A stretch of 55,443 nt of DNA, taken from Butyrivibrio sp. INlla21. Its GTDB lineage: Bacteria; Bacillota; Clostridia; Lachnospirales; Lachnospiraceae. The notes below the pieces were generated by a model. It was not told the DNA's origin. It searched no databases and worked only from the letters and a program-made list of their open reading frames with translations. Each line of letters starts with the position of its first letter. Within the stretch, counting starts at the first letter, position 1. The translations under genes and the position numbers were made by a program. This document shows, one piece after another, positions 1-8,975 of the stretch. The stretch lies in the NCBI RefSeq assembly GCF_900116875.1, contig NZ_FPCC01000021.1, forward strand, positions 1 through 55,443, in the 5' to 3' direction.

Positions 1-295
1 TATCTATACGTGCTTTAGGTGAAGCGTCAACGGTATCCTCAAACTCAGCTTGTATCTGACTATACATCTGATAAAGCTTGTTCTGGATATTTTGTTGTTC
101 ATAGTGAAATTGTAATTGTTTATCTCTGATGAATCTCTTAGATGCTTCCGCTGCCTTACCTACAAATGTCTCATTATTGACATATCTATGATAATCCGAT
201 TCAAGCGGAGCTGCTTTTGTCAGATAGCTTTCTATCTGATCATAAAGATTTTCTATGAATCTGATTGATTCTTCCGAATCGTAGCTCTTTCCCAT
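1..295 (-). CDS. LXG/WXG-like helical N-terminal domain protein (partial, runs off left edge)
   Basis: About 98 N-terminal residues are visible, starting MGKSYDSEESIRF with a good ribosome site (GGGGAG, 7 bases before ATG at 295). The sequence is all-helical, with a central FVGKAAEASKRFI segment followed by a coiled stretch and FEDTVDASPKARID. An F-x-G-x-A-A-x-A-x-K hinge followed by an (F)-x-VD-x-SP/S-x-A-x-I motif is typical of LXG/WXG-superfamily proteins exported by type VII secretion. The rest, where a toxin or other effector domain would sit, lies outside the window. The gene reads away from gdhA and is preceded by its own candidate promoter. The family call rests on motif resemblance only; another helical secretion-related family is possible. 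Confidence 0.5.
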   Translation of the reverse strand, partial: MGKSYDSEESIRFIENLYDQIESYLTKAAPLESDYHRYVNNETFVGKAAEASKRFIRDKQLQFHYEQQNIQNKLYQMYSQIQAEFEDTVDASPKARID

Positions 296-360
296 TTAAT
301 TCTCCCCATTTATACTGCTTTCTTTTATCTTATAAGCGCATTTGTAAATAACTAATTAAC

Positions 361-390
361 ATGATAGCGCATACTACCTTTTCATTTCAA
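361..390 (-). promoter_or_regulatory. Candidate promoter of the LXG-like gene
   Basis: On the minus strand TTGAAA (385-390) and TATCAT (361-366) are separated by 18 bases, about 65 bases before the start codon at 295. Reasonable sigma-A match, but the region is AT-rich. Confidence 0.35.
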
Positions 391-463
391 GAGGTTTTGG
401 AGGATTTGTGAAGAAATAATATTATATATGTATAATAATGTCGTATTGATAAAATGACCTGTG

Positions 464-508
464 ATATAAAAAACAAGACTGACACATTTTAATAAATGCA
501 TCAGCCTT
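464..508 (-). terminator. Intrinsic terminator of gdhA
   Basis: On the minus strand a 13-bp stem (GGCTGATGCATTT pairing with AAATGTGTCAGTC, a few G-T pairs) with an ATTA loop is followed by TTGTTTTTT. It lies about 30 bases after the gdhA stop codon. Confidence 0.8.
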
Positions 509-536
509 GATATAAATACATATTTATACTTTCAAA

Positions 537-1919
<1,383 letters not shown>

Positions 1920-1933
1920 TTAAAAACTAGTAT

Positions 1934-1972
1934 GAAAAAAGGGCGTAAGAAACCAACTGGTCTCTACGCCCC
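1934..1972 (-). promoter_or_regulatory. Terminator-like hairpin in the gdhA leader (possible attenuator)
   Basis: On the minus strand GGGCGTA and TACGCCC form a perfect 7-bp stem, extended by AGAGACC/GGTTTCT with one mismatch, followed at once by TTTTTTC. It lies between the candidate gdhA promoter (2001-2029) and the gdhA start. It may terminate transcripts coming from the hydrolase operon, or act as a conditional attenuator of gdhA. A second short hairpin (TGTGCT-ATC-AGCACA) sits directly before the gdhA ribosome site. Confidence 0.6.
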
Positions 1973-2000
1973 ATTGCGCAGACATCACTGCCTGAATGAG

Positions 2001-2029
2001 ATTATACACTTTACCATTTTAAAGTGCAA
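2001..2029 (-). promoter_or_regulatory. gdhA promoter
   Basis: TTGCAC (2024-2029) and a perfect TATAAT (2001-2006) on the minus strand, 17-base spacer. Transcription would start near 1993, giving a leader of about 120 bases that contains the hairpin at 1934-1972. Confidence 0.7.
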
Positions 2030-2082
2030 GAGTTATTTTTAAAAATTTTGTGCTTTATAAAGCAAGGCAAAACCACGCCGTT

Positions 2083-3510
2083 TTAATCGTCATCATCGTC
2101 GTCATCATGATCTTCTTCATCATCTTCTTCATCATCTTCTTCATCATGATGTTCTTCTTCCTGCTCTTCTTCCTGTGGTTCCTCCTGCTGCTCCTGCGCA
2201 GGTGCTTCCTCTTCGTGGTTCTCAGATTCTGCTTCGGCAGCCTCCTCCGGAGGTGCCTCTTTGGTCTGCCATCTGTAGAAGAATGCATGGTTACCGATCA
2301 TGGTATATTCGCTTATGCGATAGTAATCCGCCCACTTCTGCGTCATAAAGAACAAGTAGTCTCCTACACGGGCTCCCGCAAGCACTTCCTGGGCTGCCCT
2401 TATACAAGTGGAATTGGGACCGTTTGCAATAATAAATTCAACCTTACCGGATCTGTAAGGAGCAAACTGGTTGGGCTGGGTTATTACACTGATAACATCA
2501 TTGGGGAAAGCCGAGCTCTTAACTCTGTTCATAATAACAGAACCGACACCGAGCTTACCTGTATATGATTCACCGTCAGACTCCGCCTGTATTGTAGCCG
2601 CAAGCCATATAAGCTCGTTATCGCTCGCAGAATACGATCCGGAAGTATCTTCCTTGGTGCGCGCAAGTCTCTCGGCGATCTGCTGAGCGAGAGCAGCCTG
2701 TGCGGCAGCCGTCTTGGCTTCCAGAGCCTTCATCTTCTTATCGAGTTCGGCAAGCTTTTTATCATAATCGTCAAGCTTGGTCTTTTCGGAAGAAAGAGAA
2801 CTGTTCGTTGTATTAAGCTGTCCCTTTACCACACTTGTAAGTCCGGCAATCTCATCATGTTTTTCATCAAGCTGAGACTGATATGCATCAAGCTCTGCTT
2901 CTTTTTGTTCAACGACCGCACTCTTGGCCTCTATATCATCCTGTATGGCCTTAAGCTCAGAGATTTTCCTTTTATCATAAGCCACTATGGCATTGATATA
3001 TTCAAATTTGGTAAGGAGCTCTTTCATCGTACCCGATTCAAGCATAAGTCTCAAAAGGCCCTTACTTCCGCCATTCTCATAAGTTGATTGCATACGAAGC
3101 TTAAGGAGCTCATAACGTTCCTTTTCCTCTTGTCTGGCCTCCTGAAGTTGCTTATCGAGCTCAACTATCTCTGCGGAAACTACAGCGAGCTTCTCTTCTG
3201 TAGCGGAGATCTCGGAGTCTATTGTGTTTAGTTTGTTGGAATATCCATTGATCGTAGATTGCAGAGCACTGCTCTGATCTTGCAGATTCTTTACATTGGA
3301 TTTGGTCTGCTCCTTTTCGCCCTGGAGCTGCTTGATAGCGTCCTTGGTCTCCTTACTCTCTTTCTCAAGATTGGAGATGGTCGCTCTCGTTTCTTCTTCC
3401 GTACCAAGCCCATCTGTCTCATCGGCATAGGAACTAAGCGGAATATTACCCCATATTATGGCAAAAAGAAGCATCCATACAAGAAATTTTTTCTTCATAA
3501 TAATCATCAT
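2083..3510 (-). CDS. Secreted coiled-coil cell-wall hydrolase, SleB/CwlJ type, with acidic tail
   Basis: 475 residues. A signal peptide (KKKFLVWMLLFAIIWG, cleavage near SSYADE) is followed by a long PcsB/CwlO-like coiled coil (about residues 40-280) and a SleB/CwlJ-type hydrolase domain (about 295-415) beginning LIWLAATIQAESDGE and including VGSVIMNRV and NQFAPY. These features suggest a peptidoglycan hydrolase whose coiled coil controls activity or location. The last 50 or so residues are almost only E, D, Q, H and P, ending in seven Asp residues. No clear ribosome site precedes the start; it lies 15 bases after the oxidoreductase gene stop, so translation may be coupled. MKKKFL (start 3498) is an equally possible start. 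Confidence 0.85.
   Translation of the reverse strand: MMIIMKKKFLVWMLLFAIIWGNIPLSSYADETDGLGTEEETRATISNLEKESKETKDAIKQLQGEKEQTKSNVKNLQDQSSALQSTINGYSNKLNTIDSEISATEEKLAVVSAEIVELDKQLQEARQEEKERYELLKLRMQSTYENGGSKGLLRLMLESGTMKELLTKFEYINAIVAYDKRKISELKAIQDDIEAKSAVVEQKEAELDAYQSQLDEKHDEIAGLTSVVKGQLNTTNSSLSSEKTKLDDYDKKLAELDKKMKALEAKTAAAQAALAQQIAERLARTKEDTSGSYSASDNELIWLAATIQAESDGESYTGKLGVGSVIMNRVKSSAFPNDVISVITQPNQFAPYRSGKVEFIIANGPNSTCIRAAQEVLAGARVGDYLFFMTQKWADYYRISEYTMIGNHAFFYRWQTKEAPPEEAAEAESENHEEEAPAQEQQEEPQEEEQEEEHHDEEDDEEDDEEDHDDDDDDD
2110..2145 (-). repeat. Three perfect 12-base tandem repeats encoding part of the acidic tail
   Basis: The plus-strand unit ATCTTCTTCATC occurs three times without mismatch and reads DEED on the minus strand. 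Slippage here could change tail length in frame. Confidence 0.9.
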
Positions 3511-3525
3511 GCTATCAGCTTAGTA

Positions 3526-4626
3526 TTATTCTGTAGTCTGCTCATTGGCAGCGTCTGAACCGTTATCCGTCTGATCATTGCTTTCGGAAACCTGAACATC
3601 ATTGCTTTCGATGGCCGGAGCTTCTAAAGAAGCGTCCGTAATAACATCTTCATCGGGGAACTTGATATTATTGCTGTTACGGATAAAGTCCATCATATTG
3701 AGTATCTTAAGAGTCTCTTCATGCGGCATCTGAGGGCACTCAAGCCACTTCTCGGAAATAGCCTTAACGCATGCCTCGACCTCATACTCATATCCTGTCT
3801 TTTGTTTGGGTCTCTTGTAATACGCCAGCTTCTTGTATTCGCTGTCATATACGGTGATACCCTCTATATTGTTGATGTTGTCAACAACGATAAATCCCTT
3901 ACTTCCGTATATAACGCCTCTTCTGTCACTGACAGAAAGCGCGGAAGCATTGAGGACAGCCATCTTGCCGTTCTTATAGCGAAGTGTGATGCTGTCGTGA
4001 AGATCCATTCCATACTCGTTAAAAGAGCACATGGAAACAATATCGGTAACGTCATTACCAAATACCATTGATGCAAAATTAAGTGTATATACACCAAGAT
4101 CAAGAAGTGCTCCGCCTCCGAGCTCCGGAAGCTTGATCCTGTCTTTCTCCCTGATGTTATATCCGAGATTGGCAGTCAGCATTGTGGGCTCACCGATGAC
4201 ATTGCTTGCCATGATCTCTTCGAGCTTGGCTCTCATCGGATGGAATCTTGTCCACATAGCCTCAACAACAAGAAGCTTCTTCTCCTCTGCGAGCTTGAAA
4301 ACCTCCTCTGCCTGGCGTTCGTTTAACATAAATGCTTTCTCGCAAAGAACGTTCTTTCCGTTCATAAGCGCAAGCTTTACATTCTTGTAATGCTCTGAAT
4401 GAGGTGTAGCAACGTACACAAGATCTATCTTGGGATCGGCAAGAAGCTCCTCATAACTGCCGTAAGCTTTTTTGATTCCATAGGCCTGTGCAAATCTGTC
4501 GGCGTTTTCCTTGGTCCTGGAACCAACTGCATAGCACACGGCACCTCTTACATTCTTAAGAGTTTCTGCCATGATTCCGGCAATCTTTCCGGTTCCCATA
4601 ATAGCAACCTTAACACGTCCAAACAT
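3526..4626 (-). CDS. Gfo/Idh/MocA family NAD(P)-dependent oxidoreductase
   Basis: 366 residues. The N-terminal Rossmann domain starts VKVAIMGTGKIAGIMAETL, and the family motif EKAF appears in NGKNVLCEKAFMLNERQA near residue 95. The C-terminal substrate domain holds ELGGGALLDLGVYTLNFA. It most resembles the dihydrodiol/sugar dehydrogenase branch; the substrate cannot be read from sequence. The last 45 residues are a low-complexity D/E/N/S/Q extension not usual in this family. GGGGAGG lies 8 bases before the ATG. It is the first gene of a pair with the hydrolase downstream. Confidence 0.88.
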   Translation of the reverse strand: MFGRVKVAIMGTGKIAGIMAETLKNVRGAVCYAVGSRTKENADRFAQAYGIKKAYGSYEELLADPKIDLVYVATPHSEHYKNVKLALMNGKNVLCEKAFMLNERQAEEVFKLAEEKKLLVVEAMWTRFHPMRAKLEEIMASNVIGEPTMLTANLGYNIREKDRIKLPELGGGALLDLGVYTLNFASMVFGNDVTDIVSMCSFNEYGMDLHDSITLRYKNGKMAVLNASALSVSDRRGVIYGSKGFIVVDNINNIEGITVYDSEYKKLAYYKRPKQKTGYEYEVEACVKAISEKWLECPQMPHEETLKILNMMDFIRNSNNIKFPDEDVITDASLEAPAIESNDVQVSESNDQTDNGSDAANEQTTE

Positions 4627-4695
4627 AAGCTATACCTCCCCTAATAATATCTTGACGAAATGTGCACAGTGGCACATTCCCAATGTAAGCATCTC

Positions 4696-6036
4696 TTACT
4701 CTTTTATGAATTCAGTCTTGATATATCCGGTCTTGTTCTTGAACTCAACCTTGGACCACTCAGAACCAACTTCAACAACATTGACGGTCTCAGCCTTGTA
4801 GATCGTTGCAAGAACGTCACAGTCTGTATTCTGCTCTTTTCTGAGTTTAACGGTATCTGTTACTTCGTGTTTACCCTTTGATATTGAAGAAGACTTTCCT
4901 TCGTCCTTATTGTCAGAAGTATCCTCGGCCTTTTCATCCTTATTCTCAGATGTATCGGTATTCTCGGCCTTCTCCTCCGTATCGGCTTCCTGAGTATCGG
5001 AATCATCCTTCTTGGGAGCCTCTATTGTTTCTTCGCCTACAACCTCAAAGAACTCAGTCTTAACGAAAGCCTCTTTGCCTTCGTACTCAATCTTACTCCA
5101 TCCGTTGGCACGAGCCTCAAGCTGTTTGAACTCCTGGTTTGTCTCGGTCTTACCGATAACTTCCGCTGTCTCGGAATCTGAACTTCTGATATTGATAACG
5201 CTTGTAGCCTTGATCGTATACTGTGTGATCGTCTCAGGCTCTTCCTCTTTTTCCTCGGAAGAAGCTTCCGCAGCACTTTCTTCACTCTCGTTAGAAGCCT
5301 GCGCCGATGCAAGAGCCTCACCGACTGAGATCTGAAGACCGGATCTCATATTGTTAAGGAGCTCGGCAAGCTTCTCATCGCCCTGAACCATCTCATTGTA
5401 CTGAGTAGCGACCTTGTTGTTGAGGTCGATAACATCAGCCTGCACATTAACCTGCTTGATGTACTGAAGAACAGCCTCGTCCGCGATGTCTCTGCTCATA
5501 TATAAAGAGCCGTCTTCTGCGGTACAGATATAAAATGTCTCAAGTCCGGGTACCGGCTTATCATAATCGTAAAGCTTAACTTCATTGTAAACATAAGTAA
5601 TGCAGCTTCCCTCTACCGGGCCGGGTTTGGAATAAACTTTGATATTCTCAAATGTCTCGATGTAATCGGAAGCGGCAACCGCTTTTAATACCTCTGTATC
5701 ATCGAGTCCCTTGTATATCTGCTTGATAGTATCCGCATCACCATCGGCTGAAGCCTTATAGTACTTCTCGATAAGAGCGTTTACTTCGGGATTCTCTTCC
5801 TCACTCATTGTTGCATCTGTTACGGCATACAGCTCTTCCTGCTTGGCATTCTCATCTGTCGCTGCCGCCTTCACAGCTCTGTGATTGGCGCTAAGTGCTA
5901 TAGCTACGGTAATTATTACTGCTACTCCAAGTATTAAAGGCATAAGCAATTTCTTATTGTCTTCAAGAAATGCGATTATACTCTTCTTCTCATTACGCCA
6001 GTTTAATAGATCATTTTTGTTGTTCTTTTTTTTCAT
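4696..6036 (-). CDS. Membrane-anchored protein with two SH3b domains
   Basis: 446 residues. A short cytosolic N-terminus rich in Lys/Asn is followed by one membrane helix (about 32-52, LLMPLILGVAVIITVAIAL), an external domain with no recognised family (about 80-230), a Ser/Glu linker, a first SH3b domain (about 275-335, with INIRSSDSETAEVIGK), an acidic linker, and a second SH3b domain (about 385-446, with VKLRKEQNTDCDVLAT). SH3b domains usually bind cell-wall peptides, so an envelope-sensing or anchoring role is inferred. The ATG at 6036 is chosen because AGAGG precedes it; upstream reading would run into the tRNA gene. It lies between the oxidoreductase gene and tRNA-Arg. Confidence 0.8.
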   Translation of the reverse strand: MKKKNNKNDLLNWRNEKKSIIAFLEDNKKLLMPLILGVAVIITVAIALSANHRAVKAAATDENAKQEELYAVTDATMSEEENPEVNALIEKYYKASADGDADTIKQIYKGLDDTEVLKAVAASDYIETFENIKVYSKPGPVEGSCITYVYNEVKLYDYDKPVPGLETFYICTAEDGSLYMSRDIADEAVLQYIKQVNVQADVIDLNNKVATQYNEMVQGDEKLAELLNNMRSGLQISVGEALASAQASNESEESAAEASSEEKEEEPETITQYTIKATSVINIRSSDSETAEVIGKTETNQEFKQLEARANGWSKIEYEGKEAFVKTEFFEVVGEETIEAPKKDDSDTQEADTEEKAENTDTSENKDEKAEDTSDNKDEGKSSSISKGKHEVTDTVKLRKEQNTDCDVLATIYKAETVNVVEVGSEWSKVEFKNKTGYIKTEFIKE

Positions 6037-6089
6037 AACCAAAACCTCTATATTTCCCCGTTCAAGAGGGTATTTCTTGTATTTCTCGA

Positions 6090-6161
6090 TGCACCCGACA
6101 GGAATCGAACCTGCATTAAAGGCGTCGGAGGCCTCCGTTCTATCCATTAGACTACGGGTGC
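6090..6161 (-). tRNA. tRNA-Arg (anticodon CCG)
   Basis: Complete cloverleaf on the minus strand: acceptor GCACCCG/CGGGTGC, D arm, anticodon stem GAGGC/GCCTT with loop CTCCGAC (anticodon CCG, reads CGG), T arm GCAGG-TTCGATT-CCTGT and discriminator A. The 3' CCA is not encoded. Confidence 0.95.
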
Positions 6162-6202
6162 ATACATACTTCACTATCATACCACAAGATGCCCAAAAAC
6201 GG

Positions 6203-6250
6203 AAGCCCATACGGGCGTAGCTACGCATGATGCGGTCCCATGGGCTTTTT
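6203..6250 (-). terminator. Intrinsic terminator after the DUF5688 gene
   Basis: AAGCCCAT and ATGGGCTT pair around an inner GCGTAGCTACGC palindrome. T-runs lie on both sides, so it may work in both directions. It begins right after the stop codon at 6252. Confidence 0.75.
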
Positions 6251-6251
6251 C

Positions 6252-6911
6252 TCACTTTTCCTCTTTGCAAATGCTGAGTTTATCGGACTTACAATCATAT
6301 ATATACACGTTGTTACTTAGGATATCCATAGGCGGGATGTCATGTGCATTGACGTCTTCCAATATCTCATGAATGATATCATATCCATCCTCCTTGTCCT
6401 TTGCCGAGACGACGATGACTTCATGTACCGATGCGGGAACAACATATAAGTCTGTGCCAAATCGTCCTGCCAGATCTTTGAGCACTCCGGGGTAAAAAAT
6501 TGCCCCCGCCCCGAAAAAGTTATCTTCATTACTCACAACGAGCATCCTGTCCGGATTCTCGTATCCGATTATCCTGATCTTTCGGATTTCTTCAAGAGTC
6601 TGTATTATGTTGCGGATCTTGACGGGAGCAATCTTCACTGCGCTCTCCATCACATTTTCCCATAGCTCTTCGCTCGTTATATCCCAATATCTTAAATGAT
6701 TGTTCTTGATCAGGATATTGCCGCTTCCGCCGTCATCATCAAAAATATAGATCGGAACAAGTGCCAGATCCTCAAATTGCCTGTATGGAACATCGGACAA
6801 TACCCATTTGTTTTTCTTCAGATTCATAAGCTTAAAAGAAAGCCTGTCAGCGACATCGGAAAAGTCAGTGTATGTTTTTTCTATTATTTTTTCAAATTCT
6901 TCTGTATTCAT
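6252..6911 (-). CDS. DUF5688 family protein
   Basis: 219 residues, cytosolic, no membrane segment or signal peptide. The opening MNTEEFEKIIEKTYTDFSD, the central PVKIRNIIQTLEEI and the later GAGAIFYPGVLKDLAGRFG followed by LYVVPASVHEVIVV fit DUF5688, a family abundant in Lachnospiraceae and without known function. A good ribosome site (AGAGGA) precedes the ATG. It has its own terminator downstream and lies after the efp terminator, so it is probably transcribed alone. The family call is from recognition of the pattern; nothing in the sequence shows an enzymatic role. Confidence 0.75.
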   Translation of the reverse strand: MNTEEFEKIIEKTYTDFSDVADRLSFKLMNLKKNKWVLSDVPYRQFEDLALVPIYIFDDDGGSGNILIKNNHLRYWDITSEELWENVMESAVKIAPVKIRNIIQTLEEIRKIRIIGYENPDRMLVVSNEDNFFGAGAIFYPGVLKDLAGRFGTDLYVVPASVHEVIVVSAKDKEDGYDIIHEILEDVNAHDIPPMDILSNNVYIYDCKSDKLSICKEEK

Positions 6912-6939
6912 AAAGTCCTCTTTTCATGTTTTTGGGTAA

Positions 6940-6973
6940 AAGAAAAAGCAATAGAGACATACATCTCTATTGC
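6940..6973 (-). terminator. efp terminator
   Basis: On the minus strand GCAATAGAGA and TCTCTATTGC form a perfect 10-bp stem followed by TTTTTCTTTT, about 60 bases after the efp stop. Confidence 0.9.
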
Positions 6974-7032
6974 CTATATTAGTTTCTTTATGAATAAGTA
7001 TGACTTTACCAAGCGTCAGTAAGGTCGTCAGA

Positions 7033-7590
7033 TTAAACTCTTGAAAGATACTCGCCTGTTCTTGTATCGATCTTGATAACATCTCCCTCGTTAACGAAGA
7101 GAGGAACTGCTACTGTAGCACCTGTCTCAACTGTAGCGGGCTTTGTAGCACCTGTAGCTGTGTCACCCTTGAATCCGGGCTCTGTCTCAGAGATTGCAAG
7201 CTCTACGAACATAGGAGGCTCAACTGCGAATACGCTTCCGTTATAAGACATAACCTTGCATACTTCGTTCTCTTTCACGAACTTGAGAGAGTCACCGATC
7301 TGGTCTGATGTAAGACCGATCTGCTCATAAGTCTCTGAATCCATGAAGTTAAAGATATCTCCATCCTGATAAAGATACTGCATATCCTTCTTGTCGATAC
7401 GAGCTGCAGGGAACTTCTCAGTGGGACGGAAAGTTGTCTCCTTAACACCACCATTGATGATATCCTTGAGCTTAGTTCTTACGAAAGCAGCGCCTTTACC
7501 GGGCTTAACATGCTGAAATTCAATAATCTGACATACATTGCCATCAATCTCGATGGTCATACCATTTCTGAAATCACTTGCAGAAATCAT
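7033..7590 (-). CDS. efp: Translation elongation factor P
   Basis: 185 residues, the standard EF-P length. The N-terminal KOW-like domain carries the conserved loop with Lys in [13 protein letters not shown] (about residues 28-40), the site that is modified in several bacteria. Two OB domains follow and the C-terminus ends in [17 protein letters not shown], the family signature. EF-P helps ribosomes stalled at polyproline. No modifying enzyme is seen nearby. AGGAGG lies before the ATG; a strong promoter and a terminator frame it, so it is monocistronic. Confidence 0.98.
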   Translation of the reverse strand: MISASDFRNGMTIEIDGNVCQIIEFQHVKPGKGAAFVRTKLKDIINGGVKETTFRPTEKFPAARIDKKDMQYLYQDGDIFNFMDSETYEQIGLTSDQIGDSLKFVKENEVCKVMSYNGSVFAVEPPMFVELAISETEPGFKGDTATGATKPATVETGATVAVPLFVNEGDVIKIDTRTGEYLSRV

Positions 7591-7632
7591 ATAAAAATCC
7601 TCCTAAATTACATCACATCAAACAACTAGTTT

Positions 7633-7661
7633 ATATTAAACTATAAGATTTGATTTTTCAA
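7633..7661 (-). promoter_or_regulatory. efp promoter
   Basis: TTGAAA (7656-7661) and TAATAT (7633-7638) with a 17-base spacer on the minus strand, about 40 bases before the start codon. Confidence 0.6.
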
Positions 7662-7688
7662 CTGTTTTTTTTGGTTAATATTCATGGA

Positions 7689-7780
7689 TCACCAATCGGA
7701 ATCCCAATCTGTATATCCCGAATCCCAGTTACCCGAATCCCAATCGGAGTGTGAACCGGAATCCCAATGTGAATCATATC
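7689..7780 (-). repeat. Degenerate repeats coding for W-D-S-G units
   Basis: On the plus strand the unit CGGAATCCCAAT or a close variant occurs about six times with different spacing. It encodes the D-W-D-S-G tail of the gene that covers it. Confidence 0.7.
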
Positions 7781-8390
7781 TATCGTATCCGCCATAGCTG
7801 CTTCGTCCGCTGCTACCACCGTGATAGCCGCCTCCGCCGCCTAAAAGAAGCGATAAAATGATCGCGATAATCCCTATTATAATTCCAAGCGGATTATATT
7901 CTCTTGAATCGTTCCTGTCATATCCGCCGCGTCCGAAAGTCCTGTCGTTATCAACTTTGAAAGAGTCGTTGTTATCCGGAGTAAAATTCGAAAAACCGCT
8001 GCTTTCATATTCATCCATTCTGCTGAAGCTGTTTAAAAATCTGCGACCGTCACCGACCTCGTATTTATTTCTTTCTCTCTCTGCCATGTCGGCGGCATAT
8101 TGAAGTTTTTGATTGGTAATCTCAGACTGAAGACGATCGTACAGTTCAACAACCGCAAACTCCTCGTCTTTTCCCTTATATCGAACGGCTCTGGTCCCGT
8201 CGGCTTTATTCTTGTAGACCACGAATTCTCCCGTGGCCTCGTCCTTGTATATACCAAAAGCCTTAGGCCCTTCATAATTATAGCCTATAAAGAATCTTGT
8301 CTTACTCTCGGTAAAACCGTTTCTCTCACAATAATCCTTCAGTTCCTCAATTGTCTTGGGTATTCCACCCTCAGCATAACTTGTACTCAT
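7689..8390 (-). CDS. Unknown protein with one membrane helix and a Trp-Asp-Ser repeat tail
   Basis: 233 residues, family not recognised. The N-terminal 100 residues look like a folded domain (TIEELKDYCERNGFTESKTRFFIGYNYEGPKAFG region), followed by a polar linker rich in Asn, Asp and Arg, a hydrophobic helix (PLGIIIGIIAIILSLLLG, about 168-185), a Gly/Ser/Tyr-rich stretch and a tail of repeated D-S-x-W-D-S-G units ending WDSDW. The tail-anchored layout suggests the aromatic-acidic repeat may face outside, but orientation is not proven. Its ATG overlaps the stop of the upstream gene (ATGA), so the two are translated together and probably act together. Confidence 0.6.
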   Translation of the reverse strand: MSTSYAEGGIPKTIEELKDYCERNGFTESKTRFFIGYNYEGPKAFGIYKDEATGEFVVYKNKADGTRAVRYKGKDEEFAVVELYDRLQSEITNQKLQYAADMAERERNKYEVGDGRRFLNSFSRMDEYESSGFSNFTPDNNDSFKVDNDRTFGRGGYDRNDSREYNPLGIIIGIIAIILSLLLGGGGGYHGGSSGRSSYGGYDRYDSHWDSGSHSDWDSGNWDSGYTDWDSDW

Positions 8391-8926
8391 GTTTCACTTT
8401 CCTTTATAGAGCTCTTTATCATATTTGAATAATACGGATCTATCCCCTTTGCGGATATTTCTCTCTGAGCAGTGTGCTCAGCTCCTGAGAAAGTATCCGT
8501 GTTAAATCTGTTGTGTGAAGCGATATTATCAGCTATCATGCTCCCTATATCAAACTTGGGAAACGGAATCGAAGTGTCGACCCTCTGTACATGCGCCGCT
8601 TCTGTATTTTTTGTCTGTGGAACATCTTTTACCGCCGCAACCTGTTTTGCCGGCGTAATATCAGATCTTATATATTTCAAAAGATCGTCTTCCGTGATCC
8701 CATATTTAGCCGCAATTTCTTTTACCGTGGTATCTGATGTTATGCCGTCGAGACTCTTCCCCGTCTCATCTGAGATAGCCTTATCCAGATACTTTTGGAA
8801 TATCCCGCTTAAGCTTGTATCAAAAGCATTCTCGCTCTCTTTCTGAGTAAGGAGCTTGCTTGTATCCGATATTGAGCTTAAGTAATTGTTTACCGCACCT
8901 GTTATCGAAGAAATATCAAATGCCAT
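8387..8926 (-). CDS. Unknown soluble protein, coupled to the repeat-tail protein
   Basis: 179 residues with no signal peptide or membrane helix. Not recognised. It begins MAFDISSITGAVNNYLSSI and contains VKEIAAKYGITEDDLLKYI near residue 68, a short helix-turn-helix-like or LysM-like segment; the C-terminal part is polar and probably disordered. AGGGG precedes the ATG. It overlaps the downstream gene by 4 bases (ATGA) and follows the L,D-transpeptidase gene by about 50 bases. The coupling supports a shared role with the tail-anchored protein, but the role is unknown. Confidence 0.6.
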   Translation of the reverse strand: MAFDISSITGAVNNYLSSISDTSKLLTQKESENAFDTSLSGIFQKYLDKAISDETGKSLDGITSDTTVKEIAAKYGITEDDLLKYIRSDITPAKQVAAVKDVPQTKNTEAAHVQRVDTSIPFPKFDIGSMIADNIASHNRFNTDTFSGAEHTAQREISAKGIDPYYSNMIKSSIKESET

Positions 8927-8975
8927 ATTATTCCCCTCAAAATAAGATTTTTACATCATCCTCATAAAAACTCGA

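Noticed and set aside
1920..1970. A 15-codon leader peptide frame (MGRRDQLVSYALFSY) across the gdhA leader hairpin
   Set aside because: No ribosome site and no run of control codons; more likely chance within the stem.
2050..2568. Plus-strand reading frame rich in Phe/Leu/Ile opposite the acidic tail
   Set aside because: It is the antisense of GAA/GAT-rich codons of the hydrolase tail; hydrophobicity comes from TTC/ATC repeats. No ribosome site.
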